DNA of 64,000 nt. Origin: Tipula vernalis. Taxonomy: Eukaryota; Arthropoda; Insecta; Diptera; Tipulidae. Each line of letters starts with the position of its first letter. The first letter of the stretch is position 1. The stretch covers positions 87,954,311 to 88,018,310 of the forward strand of contig OY282560.1 in the NCBI GenBank assembly GCA_958295665.1. Direction: 5' to 3'. Below are positions 22,761 through 37,186 of this stretch, in pieces. The position numbers and the translations under genes are program-made. The notes beneath the pieces are model-generated. The model had not been told where the DNA came from, did no database searches, and saw only the letters and a list, made by a program, of their open reading frames with translations.

Positions 22761-22841
22761 AATATGGCTTACAAATATTCTATTATGACAACTTATCTCC
22801 ATCAAGAACAAATATATCATTGAACGAACGACACATTGATA

Positions 22842-23269
22842 AAATTGTCCACGCGTGCTGTAGAATATGTCCTCCCACCTTATCAACATCGATATAATCT
22901 TTTGAAACTGCAACATCTAGACTATCGCCGGAACGTGTCTTCCGCACTGTACGTGCGCGATATCATTAATTCCCGTATCGATTGTACCGAGTTACTCGCA
23001 CGCCTAAAAATCTATGCTCCCGAACGCCGAATGCGTCAACGTGATGGGCTTTTATTCATTGACCTGGTACCAACAAACTATGGTCTTTCGGAACTGATCT
23101 TGAGAATATCACGGGTGTTCAATTCGTTTCTCAAGTTTTCGATTTTCACTTGTCGAGAGATTTGTTTTTCAAGAATGTTTTATTTAAGTTTTTTAACAAT
23201 TGTATTAGTTAGCCGTAATTGTTTGTACCGATTGTAGTGACTGTAGGTATCAAATAAATAAATAAATAA
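22842..23269 (+). mobile_element. 5'-truncated LINE 3' end with (AAAT)n tail
   Basis: The open frame 22842-23237 reads STRAVEYVLPPYQHRYNLL, LDYRRNVSSALYVRDIINSRI and RVFNSFL, the end of a Jockey/CR1-like reverse transcriptase. It ends in AAATAAATAAATAAATAA. ATTGATA stands directly before (22835-22841) and directly after (23270-23276), a clear 7-bp target duplication. It is inserted in the opposite orientation into the gypsy relic, so it is younger than that element. Confidence 0.8.
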
Positions 23270-23306
23270 ATTGATATTTTTTTCCTCTATAATTAAGTGA
23301 GTTAGA

Positions 23307-23489
23307 TCAATTTTTGGATAAACGATTTTGGATATTGGGATTTCTACAATTTAAATGAAACACATCAAAATTTTCTAAAGGTTCAATCTCAATATATAGA
23401 TCGGAATCTAATTCAACAGCGTACTTATTCGAATTTACTAGACTAATATTTGCAAAATTATCTTCAATTTTTAACACAGAATTTTTCAA
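23307..23489 (-). pseudogene. gypsy relic, linker before RT
   Basis: Sixty codons are open (KIEDNFANISLVNSNKYAVE, then EIEPLENFDVFHL, ending NIQNRLSKN). The tail resembles the segment just before gypsy RT (NRL...L). The assignment relies on position between the gag knuckle and the RT pieces. Confidence 0.5.
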
Positions 23490-23529
23490 TAAATACTCCA
23501 GGGAGCACTTCTTTGGAATATCAAATTTT

Positions 23530-24010
23530 GTTCTTAGTTAATAGCCGATGAACGTTTTATTTTAGCATAAGTTTCTGTGCGAACTGGAATTGTTAATTTT
23601 GTTGGAAATTTTCGAAAGACTGTAAATGATTGTGGAATTATTAATTAATAATTCAATGCTTTTCGATTCAAAATCTAATTTACAGTTATATGCGTTATAT
23701 TATCGGTATTTGCCAATTGAAAGTTAGAATTTTGAAAAATAAGTTCCGTCGAGGAGTATCCAACGATAGGATTTGCCAATTGAAAGTTAGAATTTTGTAA
23801 AATAAGTTCCGTTGAGGAGTACCCAACCGTTCGGATCCCTGCAAGTTTCTCTTAGTAACTACGTTCTGTTAATTTAATCGTTTCTTTTCATTCACTTGTC
23901 TTTTAATACAATTTTGAATATGATCTACTTTATTATGACAATATGTACAAGTGGAATTATTTGTATTGTTTCGGGTGTAATATGTAGAATCATTTACGTT
24001 TGAAGATCAA
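23530..24010 (-). pseudogene. gypsy relic, gag/protease remnants with cysteine knuckle
   Basis: The minus strand near 23960-23905 reads STCTYCHNKVDHIQNC, a CCHC-like knuckle in which the histidine sits one place late compared with the standard spacing. The rest is broken. It also contains a 63-bp tandem duplication, listed separately. Confidence 0.5.
23708..23830. repeat. 63-bp tandem duplication
   Basis: The segment starting ATTTGCCAATTGAAAGTTAG at 23708 is repeated at 23771 with only a few differences (TTTTGAAAA/TTTTGTAAA, GTCGAGG/GTTGAGG). It is a local duplication inside the decayed gypsy gag/protease region. Confidence 0.85.
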
Positions 24011-26249
24011 AGTGATTTATTCTGTTTTGAGTGAAATCAAGACATACTATTCGAATTAAAATCACTAGATTTATAAAATCGTTACACTATGTATCGTCAT
24101 ACTATGTATATACGAGTACTATTGTATGTTGCTTTGCTGTAAAAATATATCAACTGTTGATTGTATTAGTGAAATGACATCGTGTATATTAGCGGTTGTG
24201 AATACAGCCAAACCTTCCAAAATTCTCTTTAAGTAATTCCTTTGATTATGTTAGTGAAATGATATGCAATGAGCAGTAGGAAATTAAGAGCCGGTATGGA
24301 GAAACGAATAAATTTAATTTTTTTTTTATATCGAATTCCCTATTTACTACTACAGGTAAAGCTTGATATTTTTAAATATGTACATATCTGCGTGTTCGCA
24401 AAACAAGCATACTTTCAAGAGAGAATTTTCGTACGTTTTTGAATATAAGTCTTGTGACAGAAGATCGCAAACGTAACGAAGTTAAATTATTCTTCGTGTA
24501 TTATCGAGCTATGGAAAAATTTGTAAAGGTTTCACTAATTACTTGAAATGTTATTGAACGCGAATTGCTCTGTGATTTCCCCTTTGTGTTTATGAATAAA
24601 AAAAAACGTTTTGGATTGGCAGATTTAAGACACGAATTACGTTTATAAGCCTGTAACAGAGCTATCTAATCATCGTATACAAGAAAACAGATCAAAGAAG
24701 GAAAAAAATGAAATTTAATCAAAATTATGTGTTAAGATACTAGAATGAACAGCTAAATTAAAATAAGCCTCCATTTCAATGTCGTCTAAAGATGAGAAAA
24801 CTAGGTTCAAATTAAGTCCTTGATCGTTAAAAACATTGTTGAACTGATGGAAATGAGTCATAAAATTTCCAAAGTTCATTCGTTATTCGTCCAACTCCAG
24901 GTAAGTTTTGACAAATTAAAATCGCATGCAAATAAAATGTTATCTTTTGCATGCGTTAACGGTAATAGCTCATTTTTAACAAGATCCATAAGATGGACTG
25001 CTATCATTCAATGAAAATTATCGATCATAAGGAACGAAGACGGTCGATTTGTATATCATAATCATTGCACAAAAGAGATCAATAAATTGCGGTAGCCTTG
25101 GAGCGCATCCCATCATTCATATGAAAACCATTGTTGTTGTTGATGTTTTTGCTATAAATGTTAGTGATATGATTGATGCTGGAATTGTTGGTCGTTTTAT
25201 TTACATATACAGGTAACCCTTGTTTAACACGATGGTTAGGTTCCATGAGAACATCGTGCTAACCAAAACTTAACTATCTGAGACTTGACATTAGTAGAAA
25301 ATAATAGGTTAAGTTCCAAAACAACTTTTCCCTCTAAAAAAATGTTCGGGCTGTGTCAATTATAAACATTTCCGAGACTCGAGACAGGGGAGTACCACCC
25401 TCGGCTTAAATGTGTCATCGCTTATGGGCGCCGAATTTCGGGGGTGGATACAAATCGTAAAAACTTTTGTACCGGTATTACTGGTATTATTTTTTTGTAA
25501 TTTTCATAGCAAATCTAGACAAAATTATTACCGGTACGGTAACACCGGTATTGAAATCCCCAATTATACAACGGCAAAATTTATCAATAATCATATTTAG
25601 AAAACTTAGTGTCATGTTTAGAAAACTTAGTGTTAGAGCAGGTGTTTTGTGGAAGTCCCTTATAAAGAGAGCCGGTTTATCTAAAAGGAAGTTCCTTTTT
25701 TGTTTTCGTTAATATTAATAGGGTGACCAATATTTATTTTGAAGGTAGTTTTCAGCGAAACAATTTTTTGGATATGGCTCTGAATACGTCATGTTTAAGC
25801 ATTTAGTACTAGCTATATGGTTTCCGTTTACGATACGTCAGTCCACCCGTCCGCCTGTTGCCCGTCTGTCCATGTACTCTAATCATTCAAGCAGTCCAAG
25901 GGGAAGAACCCCCTGTGTTCGCATATATGAAGGATTTTGTTGACCAACTTACTGAGTGATTCTTTTCTATATACGGTGCCTTTGAATTGATAAAAAGTAA
26001 ATCAACAAAAATGCTTATAAGTTAGGGCCCGTAACTTTTTGGGCTTTTTTAATATGTTTTACTGCCAATTACAACGTTAGGAGGGTTTTACATGATTTTG
26101 ACTTTTTACATTATTCTTGAGCGCCCACGCGTCGTTTTCGACTAATTCGTTCGTTTAATGGCATCAACATAGAATCATAAACTAAATTTGTGGCAATTTA
26201 AGGCTAATAAGTAGACATAAGATATTGGGTAAATTTCTGAGGATCACCT
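24011..26249. other. Non-coding
   Basis: No gene is supported. A short inverted pair (AACACGATGGTTAG and CATCGTGCTAACC) lies at about 25217-25264. A CCGTCCGCCTGTTGCCCGTC-type patch at 25850 resembles the ends of some DNA elements but is too short to assign. Confidence 0.45.
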
Positions 26250-26393
26250 TATCATCTATATAAGAACAGGGAGTGGTAGCGCCCTTCTTTTTTGAGTAAA
26301 AAACGAGAACTACAAAAATAAAAGTTTTGTAGTTCTCGTTATTTTATATAAAACAGAAAGGCGATGCCACCCCTTTTCTTATATAGATAATGA
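26250..26393. mobile_element. Hairpin element (MITE-like), about 144 bp
   Basis: The whole segment folds on itself. The outer arms are ATCTATATAAGAACAGGGAG and the inverse of CCCCTTTTCTTATATAGAT, about 80% paired. The inner 16-bp stem AACGAGAACTACAAAA / TTTTGTAGTTCTCGTT is perfect around a 7-base loop. It could be a MITE or a foldback remnant; a small-RNA precursor is possible but not shown. Confidence 0.65.
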
Positions 26394-29490
<3,097 letters not shown>

Positions 29491-30048
29491 ATTTTACATT
29501 TTACATTTTACATTTTACATTTTACATTTTACATTTTACATTTTACATTTTACATTTTACATTTTACATTTTACATTTTACATTTTACATTTTACATTTT
29601 ACATTTTACATTTTACATTTTACATTTTACATTTTACATTTTACATTTTACATTTTACATTTTACATTTTACATTTTACATTTTACATTTTACATTTTAC
29701 ATTTTACATTTTACATTTTACATTTTACATTTTACATTTTACATTTTACATTTTACATTTTACATTTTACATTTTACATTTTACATTTTACATTTTACAT
29801 TTTACATTTTACATTTTACATTTTACATTTTACATTTTACATTTTACATTTTACATTTTACATTTTACATTTTACATTTTACATTTTACATTTTACATTT
29901 TACATTTTACATTTTACATTTTACATTTTACATTTTACATTTTACATTTTACATTTTACATTTTACATTTTACATTTTACATTTTACATTTTACATTTTA
30001 CATTTTACATTTTACATTTTACATTTTACATTTTACATTTTACATTTT
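29491..30048. repeat. Perfect heptamer array (ATTTTAC)n, about 80 copies
   Basis: The 7-mer ATTTTAC repeats for 558 bp, and I find no variant unit anywhere in it. It ends in a slightly longer T run (ATTTTTT). There is no coding frame. Such homogeneity means recent expansion by slippage or unequal exchange. Confidence 0.95.
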
Positions 30049-30769
30049 TTGGAAATTGGAAAAATTTCCAAATTAAAAACGTTTATTATGTCTGCCTTTC
30101 GGATTTTCTACTTCCTCCTTGATCATGGCTAAAATGGAATATAGACTATCTTGTTGAGGTGGTTAAGGTCTATATTATTGAGGAAAAAAAGTTTCGAGTC
30201 ATCTTGGTCTTTGTTCAAGTTTACTCGTATTTTACCTTTGCAGCATTTTTACGTTTATAACGTTTTATGAGTAGATTTAAGCGTAGCTTAAATTCCACCG
30301 CTATTTACTTGTTACACCAGCGACTTTTTTAATGGTTACCTAAATTTGTTAGAAAGAACATTCCTGATATTTTCTAAACACATGCATGATAGTTTCTAAA
30401 CGGTATTTTGGAATGCGGGATTACGTACAATCCGTTTTAGCTTAATGTCGAACTCATTCATTTGGTTTCTAATATTCCCACTATAAATCAATACAATACA
30501 TTTTTGGTGGCAATCTATGATTAAATATTTTGAATTAAGTCTGCCCTTGGTTGAGGATTGTGTGGTTTAACAGTATAAACAGTTATAAAGATCTGTAACA
30601 CACATTCCAATACCAGAGACCCTTATGGTACGCCTTGTTACCGACCAACTATATGACTCCACGTTTTAAAACTGATAGGCTCAATGGCAGGAGGTAAATG
30701 AATAAAACTAAAAATTGCATATTGCATATTGTTAAATAATAATGCGTTAATACATTTAAATTAAACTAC
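30049..30769. other. Non-coding
   Basis: No gene is visible. The 3' non-coding part of the LINE that follows may extend into the right side. Confidence 0.45.
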
Positions 30770-32165
30770 ACTTGAAAATGGAACAGACCATTCACACTTA
30801 AATCACTAAATAAAAATATTTTGAAACCAGATGAAAATTTATTAAGTTTCCGACAATCTCTCAATTCAACCGGAAGGTTATTAAAGATTTTCGGAGCAAC
30901 AATTAAAAATACATTTTAAATGTTGGTCTTTATAAATCTCTGAAGACGAATAAACTGAACATTTCTTAAACTGTAACTAGTAGTGACATTTGATTGATTG
31001 ACATTAATAATGAAAAAACTTTCATAATTTTGAACAGAAATAAATGCTTAAAAGGAAGAATTTCCAAAGACTGAAAAAAGGCCACGAAGCAGATAATCGC
31101 GGAGGATTAAGTGGATAAGTTCTAGCATAGTAAGTACTACCCCAACACACTAATCCATACGACAACTTCGACTCCACAAGAGCAAAATAAATATTACTTA
31201 AAACGGCTACTGAACACACTTGTCGTAATATATACATTTCCCTAATTACTGATGCCAGATAAATATGAAGAGCAACAATGTGGTTTTTGCAATGCATCGA
31301 ATTATCAATGGTTAGACCAAGATATTTGAAAGATTGAACGAATTCAATTTACAAACAAGCGTAAATACAAGCAGCTTGATCACAACTCTAGCATCGTTAA
31401 TTTTGAAAAACATACACTTTGTTTTAGTGCTCAAAAACAGAGAATGAGCAATACACCACTTCTTTAGAAGGCATACATCTGATTTCATATGTTGAATGTT
31501 TGTGCTACGAATAAGGAACTTGCACTTAACCTTGCGGAACGCCATCATTAATGGTTATACTTTGTCTCCAAACATCATTTAATTTCAGACCGTTCAGATA
31601 AATAGGATCGGAACCATTGCCAAGTAACGCCACGGAAACCAGCATAGGAAAGTTCCTTTTTAGTATTTACCATATCGAATATTTTTGTCAACTCTACAAA
31701 AATAGAGCCAACCGATTCTCTTTGATCCATATTTTTTTATCACATTTTTTGAGTATTGGAATAACAACTGCTTCTTTTAGTCATATAAATTGATATTTTC
31801 TTAACCAAGAAATTACTAACATCATCATTGCCCGATGAGCAAGTCGGTTTGAGCTGAGATATGATGTTTAGAATTTCAAACGAATCAGTTTCCCAGAAAA
31901 CGCACGATTTTAATTCCGAATTATTATAAATAAGATCAGAACCTAATTGGACATCATTGATACATAATAGTTTCTTTCAAATTAAGAACCGAGTTAACGA
32001 AATGATTATTTAATAATGTGTCTATTTCAAGTTGATCAGTTACTGATAAGTTATCATCAATCATTATTTCCGCAATCGTATCTTTCTTGCTTTCATTGTT
32101 CAAAATATCATTCACTACTTTCCAGCTAGCTTTAAAATTTCGCTTTGGCAAAATAAATATCATGT
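30770..32165 (-). pseudogene. CR1/Jockey-group LINE ORF2 relic
   Basis: On the minus strand: NFKASWKVVNDILNNES and LSVTDQLEIDTLLNNHFVNS (32163-31960), the region just before RT; then DVCLLKKWCIAHSLFLSTKTK (about 31470), the end of the RT palm; NHIVALHIYLASVIREMYIL and YFALVESKLSYGLVCWGS (31297-31130), the RT thumb; and a decayed tail with APKIFNNLPVELRDC (about 30890). The catalytic YADD block is missing or unreadable. Many stops and frame changes show an old copy. Confidence 0.7.
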
Positions 32166-32439
32166 TTAAGAGCTTTAATTAAAACTTTGAGCCGCATTTT
32201 TAAAGTAGAGTTACTATACTACTAGTAGCATTATTATCTAGTTCAAACTTCTCGATTCAGACTTCTGACAGGAGAATGATTTGAGGCAACTTGTCTAGGC
32301 TGCTCTTGAGAGTGTCTGCTATAAATAAATTAAATATTTTTTCTTAAGCTTCTAATATTTTGGTGGATTATAAAACATGTTTGAAAACCTATGTTGCCAT
32401 TTCTTGAATGGGTTGGTGTAACCCTAAAAACGGATAACT
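32166..32439. other. Decayed LINE interior
   Basis: No clear motif is visible; by position it should be the endonuclease region of the LINE, mostly deleted. Confidence 0.35.
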
Positions 32440-33140
32440 CTTAGTTTGGTTTTGGAATTCATTCGCAAGAACTCGAGCTGGCCAAGAAACTCTTATTTTA
32501 AATGAAGAAGTAATCCTGTTTATAATCATCTCTTACTTTTGGGGAAAAACGATAAACGACTGCATCACACAAATTGAATTTTTCTTGTAAATATTGTATA
32601 ATATTTGTTTCGGTAACATCCGGATGAATTCTGGAGACAAAAATCTGTTTACGTGGTTCCACAGCCCGTAAAATACCGCCACTGCCAGAGTGCCAATAAT
32701 AAAATTGTTCACAATTTTATTAGGAGCAGAATTTGGAAAGGCAGAAGTAGACTGCCCAGCTCGAATGTTTTATTTATTCTTACTACGTAAGCTCACTGGC
32801 TAACAAATCGGCAATGAACTGGTTTCTGATGTAGGTTGATAAATCGGCAATCCAGTTGCATTCCATGATATCATACCAGCTAATTTCTAAGGACCGAAAC
32901 AGTTACATTTGTGGAATTTTTGGAAGAATTTCATCAGTTAAAACAGCAGGCACCGGAATCGCCACGTTTGGTAGACTTTGGGGTTCAATCAATGAATCTT
33001 TAGGTACCGGCACACATACATCACCATTCACATCACTTCGGTTTAAATCATCACACAGTTTATCATGACTACCTAGTGAATCATTCGCACACAAATAAAC
33101 ACTTGGATCAGAATCTTGCTGTTCTGGTGATTGATTTTGG
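32440..33140 (-). pseudogene. Probable LINE ORF1 remnants
   Basis: The minus strand at about 32660-32545 reads KQIFVSRIHPDVTETNIIQYL and a CDAVVYRFFPK segment, as in ORF1 proteins of CR1-group insect LINEs. Further up, an open frame 33150-32903 (YLCANDSLGSHDKLCDDLN, then VPVPKDSLIEPQSLPNV) lies where ORF1 should continue. The second part has no motif I recognise, and a TTGCCTTAG before it could be a chance splice acceptor. Confidence 0.5.
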
Positions 33141-33369
33141 TTTATTGATGTTAGTGATCTAAGGCAATTAAATATTGTATTATTAGCATATGTACATGTA
33201 TATACGAGTATATGTACTTTGGCAAAAATAACACTAAACTCTAAACACCGTGGATATTTAATATTATAAATCCCGAAACTTGAGTTCTGCTGCATCCGCT
33301 TGTGTTAGCACCGCTTTGTAATTTCGCAAAAAAAAAATAAATGCTGGCGCAAGAATAAATGTCTTCACA

Positions 33370-33749
33370 CCGAGCAAACGGCGCAGTGGTTAAAGCTGCG
33401 AAGTTTGGATCGGGAGGTACCGGGTTCGAATCCCGATAGGGGCGGGATGCAAAAGGGATTTTTCATCATCTGATTACGATCGGTGATGACGATGAACACA
33501 TCTATGACCCCCTGTTGAGAGTGCAGAATCCATGGGCCGACCCACCTTTCATGTCAGCACTATAGGTTTGGCATGAAGCATTGCAATGTGTAAGTGGTTT
33601 ATACAAAGCGGGTCTATAGCCGTACGTCCTCGATTTGGCTACTACTGCGTAAAGTAGGACGGTAAAATTAACTGCGAAAGAGTTGGGAGTGCCTTGAGCC
33701 CCAGAAAAGATTGCATAGATTATAAAAAAAAAAAAAAAAAAAAAATTTA
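33370..33749 (+). mobile_element. tRNA-derived SINE
   Basis: The head carries RNA polymerase III promoter boxes: A box CGGCGCAGTGG (33379-33389) and a perfect B box GGTTCGAATCC (33423-33433). About 290 bp of unrelated body follow, ending in AAAGATTGCATAGATTATAAA and a run of about 23 A. TCTTCACA occurs directly before (33362-33369) and after (33750-33757), an 8-bp target duplication. The tail with A run shows insertion by a LINE's machinery. The head is not a working tRNA: the anticodon region is not readable. Confidence 0.88.
33379..33433 (+). promoter_or_regulatory. Internal Pol III promoter (A and B boxes) of the SINE
   Basis: The A box and B box are 33 bp apart, normal for tRNA-type promoters. 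The B box fits GGTTCGANTCC exactly; the A box differs from TGGCNNAGTGG at its first base. Confidence 0.8.
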
Positions 33750-33757
33750 TCTTCACA

Positions 33758-34756
33758 ATTCCAATTGAAGATTTGCATAATGATAAGTTGTACAAATTGA
33801 GAGGCCTGCGTCCCCCCTGGCCGTGGTCACGTGATGGTTATATTCCTCTTTTCGCGATTTCTTACGGTATAATCAAATATTATTCCCTTAAAAAAAAATC
33901 CAAATATTTAGGTCATTGATCGAAGATCCAATCATAAATACCTCGGTGGTTGTTATTGTTTCCATATTTGTTTTGATTTATCTGTAATCTGTATTATGCG
34001 TCATCATCGTTAGGTAGATCGTCAAGATTTTAATCTGCTCGTTAAAATTAATACATCCGTAACAGCCTCTAGTTATCGATTTACTTTACTTTCCTTATTA
34101 TCCAAGTATTACAACTTGTTTATGAACGATTGAATTTAGTTGGGCCGCAAAGCGATCGTGAAATAAAATGTATTTAAATTATAATATCAATAACATACTG
34201 TCTAATGTCTCTAGAAAAATACTGGCAATCAGGCAGAAAATTCCTTTATATCGAGATTTATGTTGACAGAATGTGTGATGGACAGAACTAGATTTTTGTT
34301 AGAAACCTGGATTCTCTCTTGGGTTATTTATAAAGGTTATTTGATTTTTGATGTCAAAACATTTATGATGAATCAGGATCAACAACAAGGTAGCACTTTT
34401 AAAATAAGCTGTCAAATAACGCCTTAGCAATTAGCACGAACACATAGAATTGTCTTCTTAACGGTGTTTCTCGCAAATGGAAACACTCCTAAATAACCTA
34501 AACAAATACTTAATATTGCTTAACTTTTAGAATAAAACTTTCTGGAGAAATACGCAAATACAAAATGTAATAGTAATTAGATTTAAAATGTAATTAGATG
34601 TTTAAGGAAAAAGGTTCAATTTATTGTTTTATGATCGTTCAATTTTTCTACGACCAACCCTAACTTTATATTAGTTTTAGACCCTTTTTTTTGTTGATTA
34701 GTGATTTTAATAGTATTAATCTACTGCGAGCATTGAATACAAAGCGTCAACAAAAT
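33758..34756. other. Non-coding, left flank of BEL-B
   Basis: The 5' LTR of BEL-B should lie here, but without a partner LTR I cannot delimit it. Confidence 0.4.
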
Positions 34757-35960
34757 AAGTTCAATACAAGAACTAAAGAAAATCAGAGGTGCCTGGAAAG
34801 GCCGAATCACAAAGGCCAGCACAAAATTAAAGGAATTTCAAAGTCCCTTTGATGCAACAACTATAATAACATTGAAAACTATTAAAAGCACGTTAATATC
34901 GAACATGGAGAATTTCAAAAAAAGTCATCAGGCATTGGAAACTGCTCAAATAACAGAAGATTCAACTAAATTAGTATTCATTTGAAGTTGAATTTATGTA
35001 CAACCGTTCCATAAATGAGATCGAGATGATATTAGAAGAAATCAACTTATCAAATCAATTGGAAACAATAACCAGCAACGCTGATGCGACCATAAATTCC
35101 ATAACTAAATACGATCCAACTACAAGTGATATTCATAACATAAAAACATGGTCATTAGCATTCGAAAAATATCGAGCTGAGTTCCTTACAATTTGTGAAC
35201 GTCGTAAAGCATTAAGTTTAACAAACGAAGAAATACCAGCAAAAAAAGAAATGTTTGAACTTAGTTACCTGAAATATAAAACAAAGTTAGCAAAACTAGA
35301 GGATGATCTGAAGGTGGCTGATATTAAACCAGAAACAAAGCCTACAAACAGTCACAACCGTTTTGTCAAGTTACCGGAATTAAAACTATCAACATTTGAT
35401 GGGCAATATACAAATTGGATGAGCTTTAAAGCACAATTTGAATCACGAGTGACGGAACATGTGACAAACAATTGCGACAGACTAGAATACTTAAGAAGTT
35501 CATTAATAGGAAAGGCCGAATTAACCAGCAAAGGATTAGAAGGTCGAGATGAAGATTTTGTAATTGCTTGGGGATTATTAAAATACACCTATCAAAATGA
35601 AAAAATCATCATTAACAGTTATCGGAATCTGAATCAGCATCATCCTTACAAAAATTCATAAACACATTTCTATGCCATTACGAAGCATTAAAAGGATTAG
35701 AAACTTCAGTTAAGCATTGGGACATCGAAAAAATTTGATTCATCAACACATAGAAGCATAAAACCAAAAATTTTCGTAGGCAGTAATCATTCAGCATTAG
35801 TTTCATTATCAAATTATATGTGTCCGGCGTGCAACATGTCACATTCAATTTATCAGTGTACGAAATTTCAAAAACTAAATTGTGCTATAACTGTTAAAGA
35901 CCAAATTATCAGATAAAAAATGGTTTTGCTTCTGGGTGTAAAATATGTAATCGAAAACAC
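34757..35960 (+). pseudogene. BEL-B gag
   Basis: The first frame (about 34757-34985) reads QELKKIRGAWKGRITKA and FKKSHQALETAQITEDSTK. After a frameshift near 34980 the frame 34996-35661 continues with NRFVKLPELKLSTFDGQYTN and WMSFKAQFESRV, the DUF1759 core, and LGLL-type coiled segments. After another frameshift there is a zinc-knuckle remnant CPACNMSHSIYQC near 35823-35861. No intact ORF remains. Confidence 0.75.
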
Positions 35961-36119
35961 AACACGCTATTACATATTAATAAACTCAAGGAACCACTAC
36001 AAATGAAACCATTAGCATCACCAGTAACAGAAGTTCAAAACCAAATAATACCATCTACCGAAGTGTCAACATCAAATTGCGCACATGCTTTACTTGGCCA
36101 AAAACAGATTAAACATATA

Positions 36120-36440
36120 TAGCAATGACTTTGGTACATGTTGAAGATACATTTGGAAGCTTTCATACCTACAACGACTATGCAACAACTAGGAATCAAA
36201 ATAATCAAAACTAACACAAGCAATTTCAGGAAGTCACACAAGTGACAATTAGATCAAAATATACATCATTCCGCGTAAATTTGGATTGCCTATAGTGATT
36301 GATAAAATTACTGGCTTAATACCAACTCATCGAATAGAATTTGCACAATCATCCGTGCCAAATGTTCAATTAGCAGATCCAAATTTTAACTATCCAGGCA
36401 AAATAGATGTTTCAATTGGAGCAGAATATTAGCATAATAT
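36120..36440 (+). pseudogene. BEL-B protease remnant
   Basis: The readable pieces are the C-terminal half of the BEL protease domain: RIEFAQSSVPNVQLADPNFN and YPGKIDVSIGAEY. The active-site aspartate segment is lost. Confidence 0.6.
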
Positions 36441-36499
36441 AGTAAAAAAACGAATCATACAACAGTCAGTTAGAGTAACCTGAAACAATTTGTTGGCAA

Positions 36500-37185
36500 T
36501 CGATGACATGTAGGTTCAAAATCGAATCCTGCAGATATAGTATCAAGAGGTCTACTTCCGAATGATCCTAAGAACAACAGTCTTTGGTGGAATGGACCTG
36601 AATTTTTAAGAGCAGACAAGGAACATTGGCCAGAAAATTCAACGAATGTTATATACTGTGGAAAAGAGCTCGAAACCAAAACAATTAATTTGTCATCTTC
36701 AAGTATGCCACAAAAATGCGATATCATCAATCGATTTAGCAGTCTTACAAAACTTCAACGTACTATTGCCTTTGTTTTGAGATTTTTAAGCAATGTGAAA
36801 AGGAGCAAGTAAAAGATACAAGCAAAATACACAAGTTGCGGAAACTCGTCCATTAAGTGTAGAAGAGATCAAAAATGCCAATTTTTCACGCTAAAGGAAA
36901 TCCAGAAATTATCGAGTAGAACAACAAGGCAACCAACAGTTGAATGAAACAGTTCTATATTTCTACTGTGCCCATATCTAGATGAAGCAAATATACTACG
37001 TGTCGGTGGCCGTTTAGACGAAGCTAAGTTTCATCAGGATATGAAGCATCAAATACTATTACCAGCAAAACATCACTTCACACGATTAATATTCGAGTAT
37101 TACCATTGTAAAAAACTACATGTTGGTCCACAAACCCTCCTGACAATAGTAAGTCAACGATATTGGCCAGTAAGAGATATATAGA
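36500..37185 (+). pseudogene. BEL-B connection and integrase zinc-binding remnant
   Basis: NPADIVSRGLLPNDPKNNSL and WWNGPEFLRADKEHWP mark the connection region (36525-36630); LDEANILRVGGRL and LHVGPQTLLTIVSQRYWPV mark the start of integrase (36978-37175). The catalytic core would come next but the sequence switches to Jockey at about 37186. Confidence 0.75.
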
Positions 37186-37186
37186 C

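Larger units (their letters stand above)
21717..24010 (-). mobile_element. Decayed Ty3/gypsy relic
   Basis: Reading down the minus strand: a gag-like cysteine knuckle near 23960, a linker (23489-23307), reverse transcriptase remnants (22760-22210) and RNase H with the integrase zinc finger (22205-21717). A LINE fragment (22842-23269) is nested between linker and reverse transcriptase. There are many stops and frame changes; no LTR is recognisable. Confidence 0.75.
34757..37185 (+). mobile_element. BEL-B: decayed BEL/Pao element, reverse transcriptase missing
   Basis: Gag, protease, connection and integrase-start pieces follow in BEL order on the plus strand, but the part between protease (to 36440) and connection (from 36500) is absent, so the whole reverse transcriptase and most of RNase H are deleted. 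The element ends abruptly at 37185 in the integrase zinc-binding segment, where Jockey sequence begins. Confidence 0.8.

Noticed and set aside
29491..30048. CRISPR-like array
   Set aside because: Seven-base units without spacers; a eukaryotic minisatellite.
32903..33295. Host protein-coding exon
   Set aside because: Position next to ORF1-like and RT pieces fits a LINE relic better, and no domain is recognisable.
33370..33445. A true tRNA gene
   Set aside because: Promoter boxes are good but the cloverleaf and anticodon arm do not form, and it continues into a SINE body with an A run.
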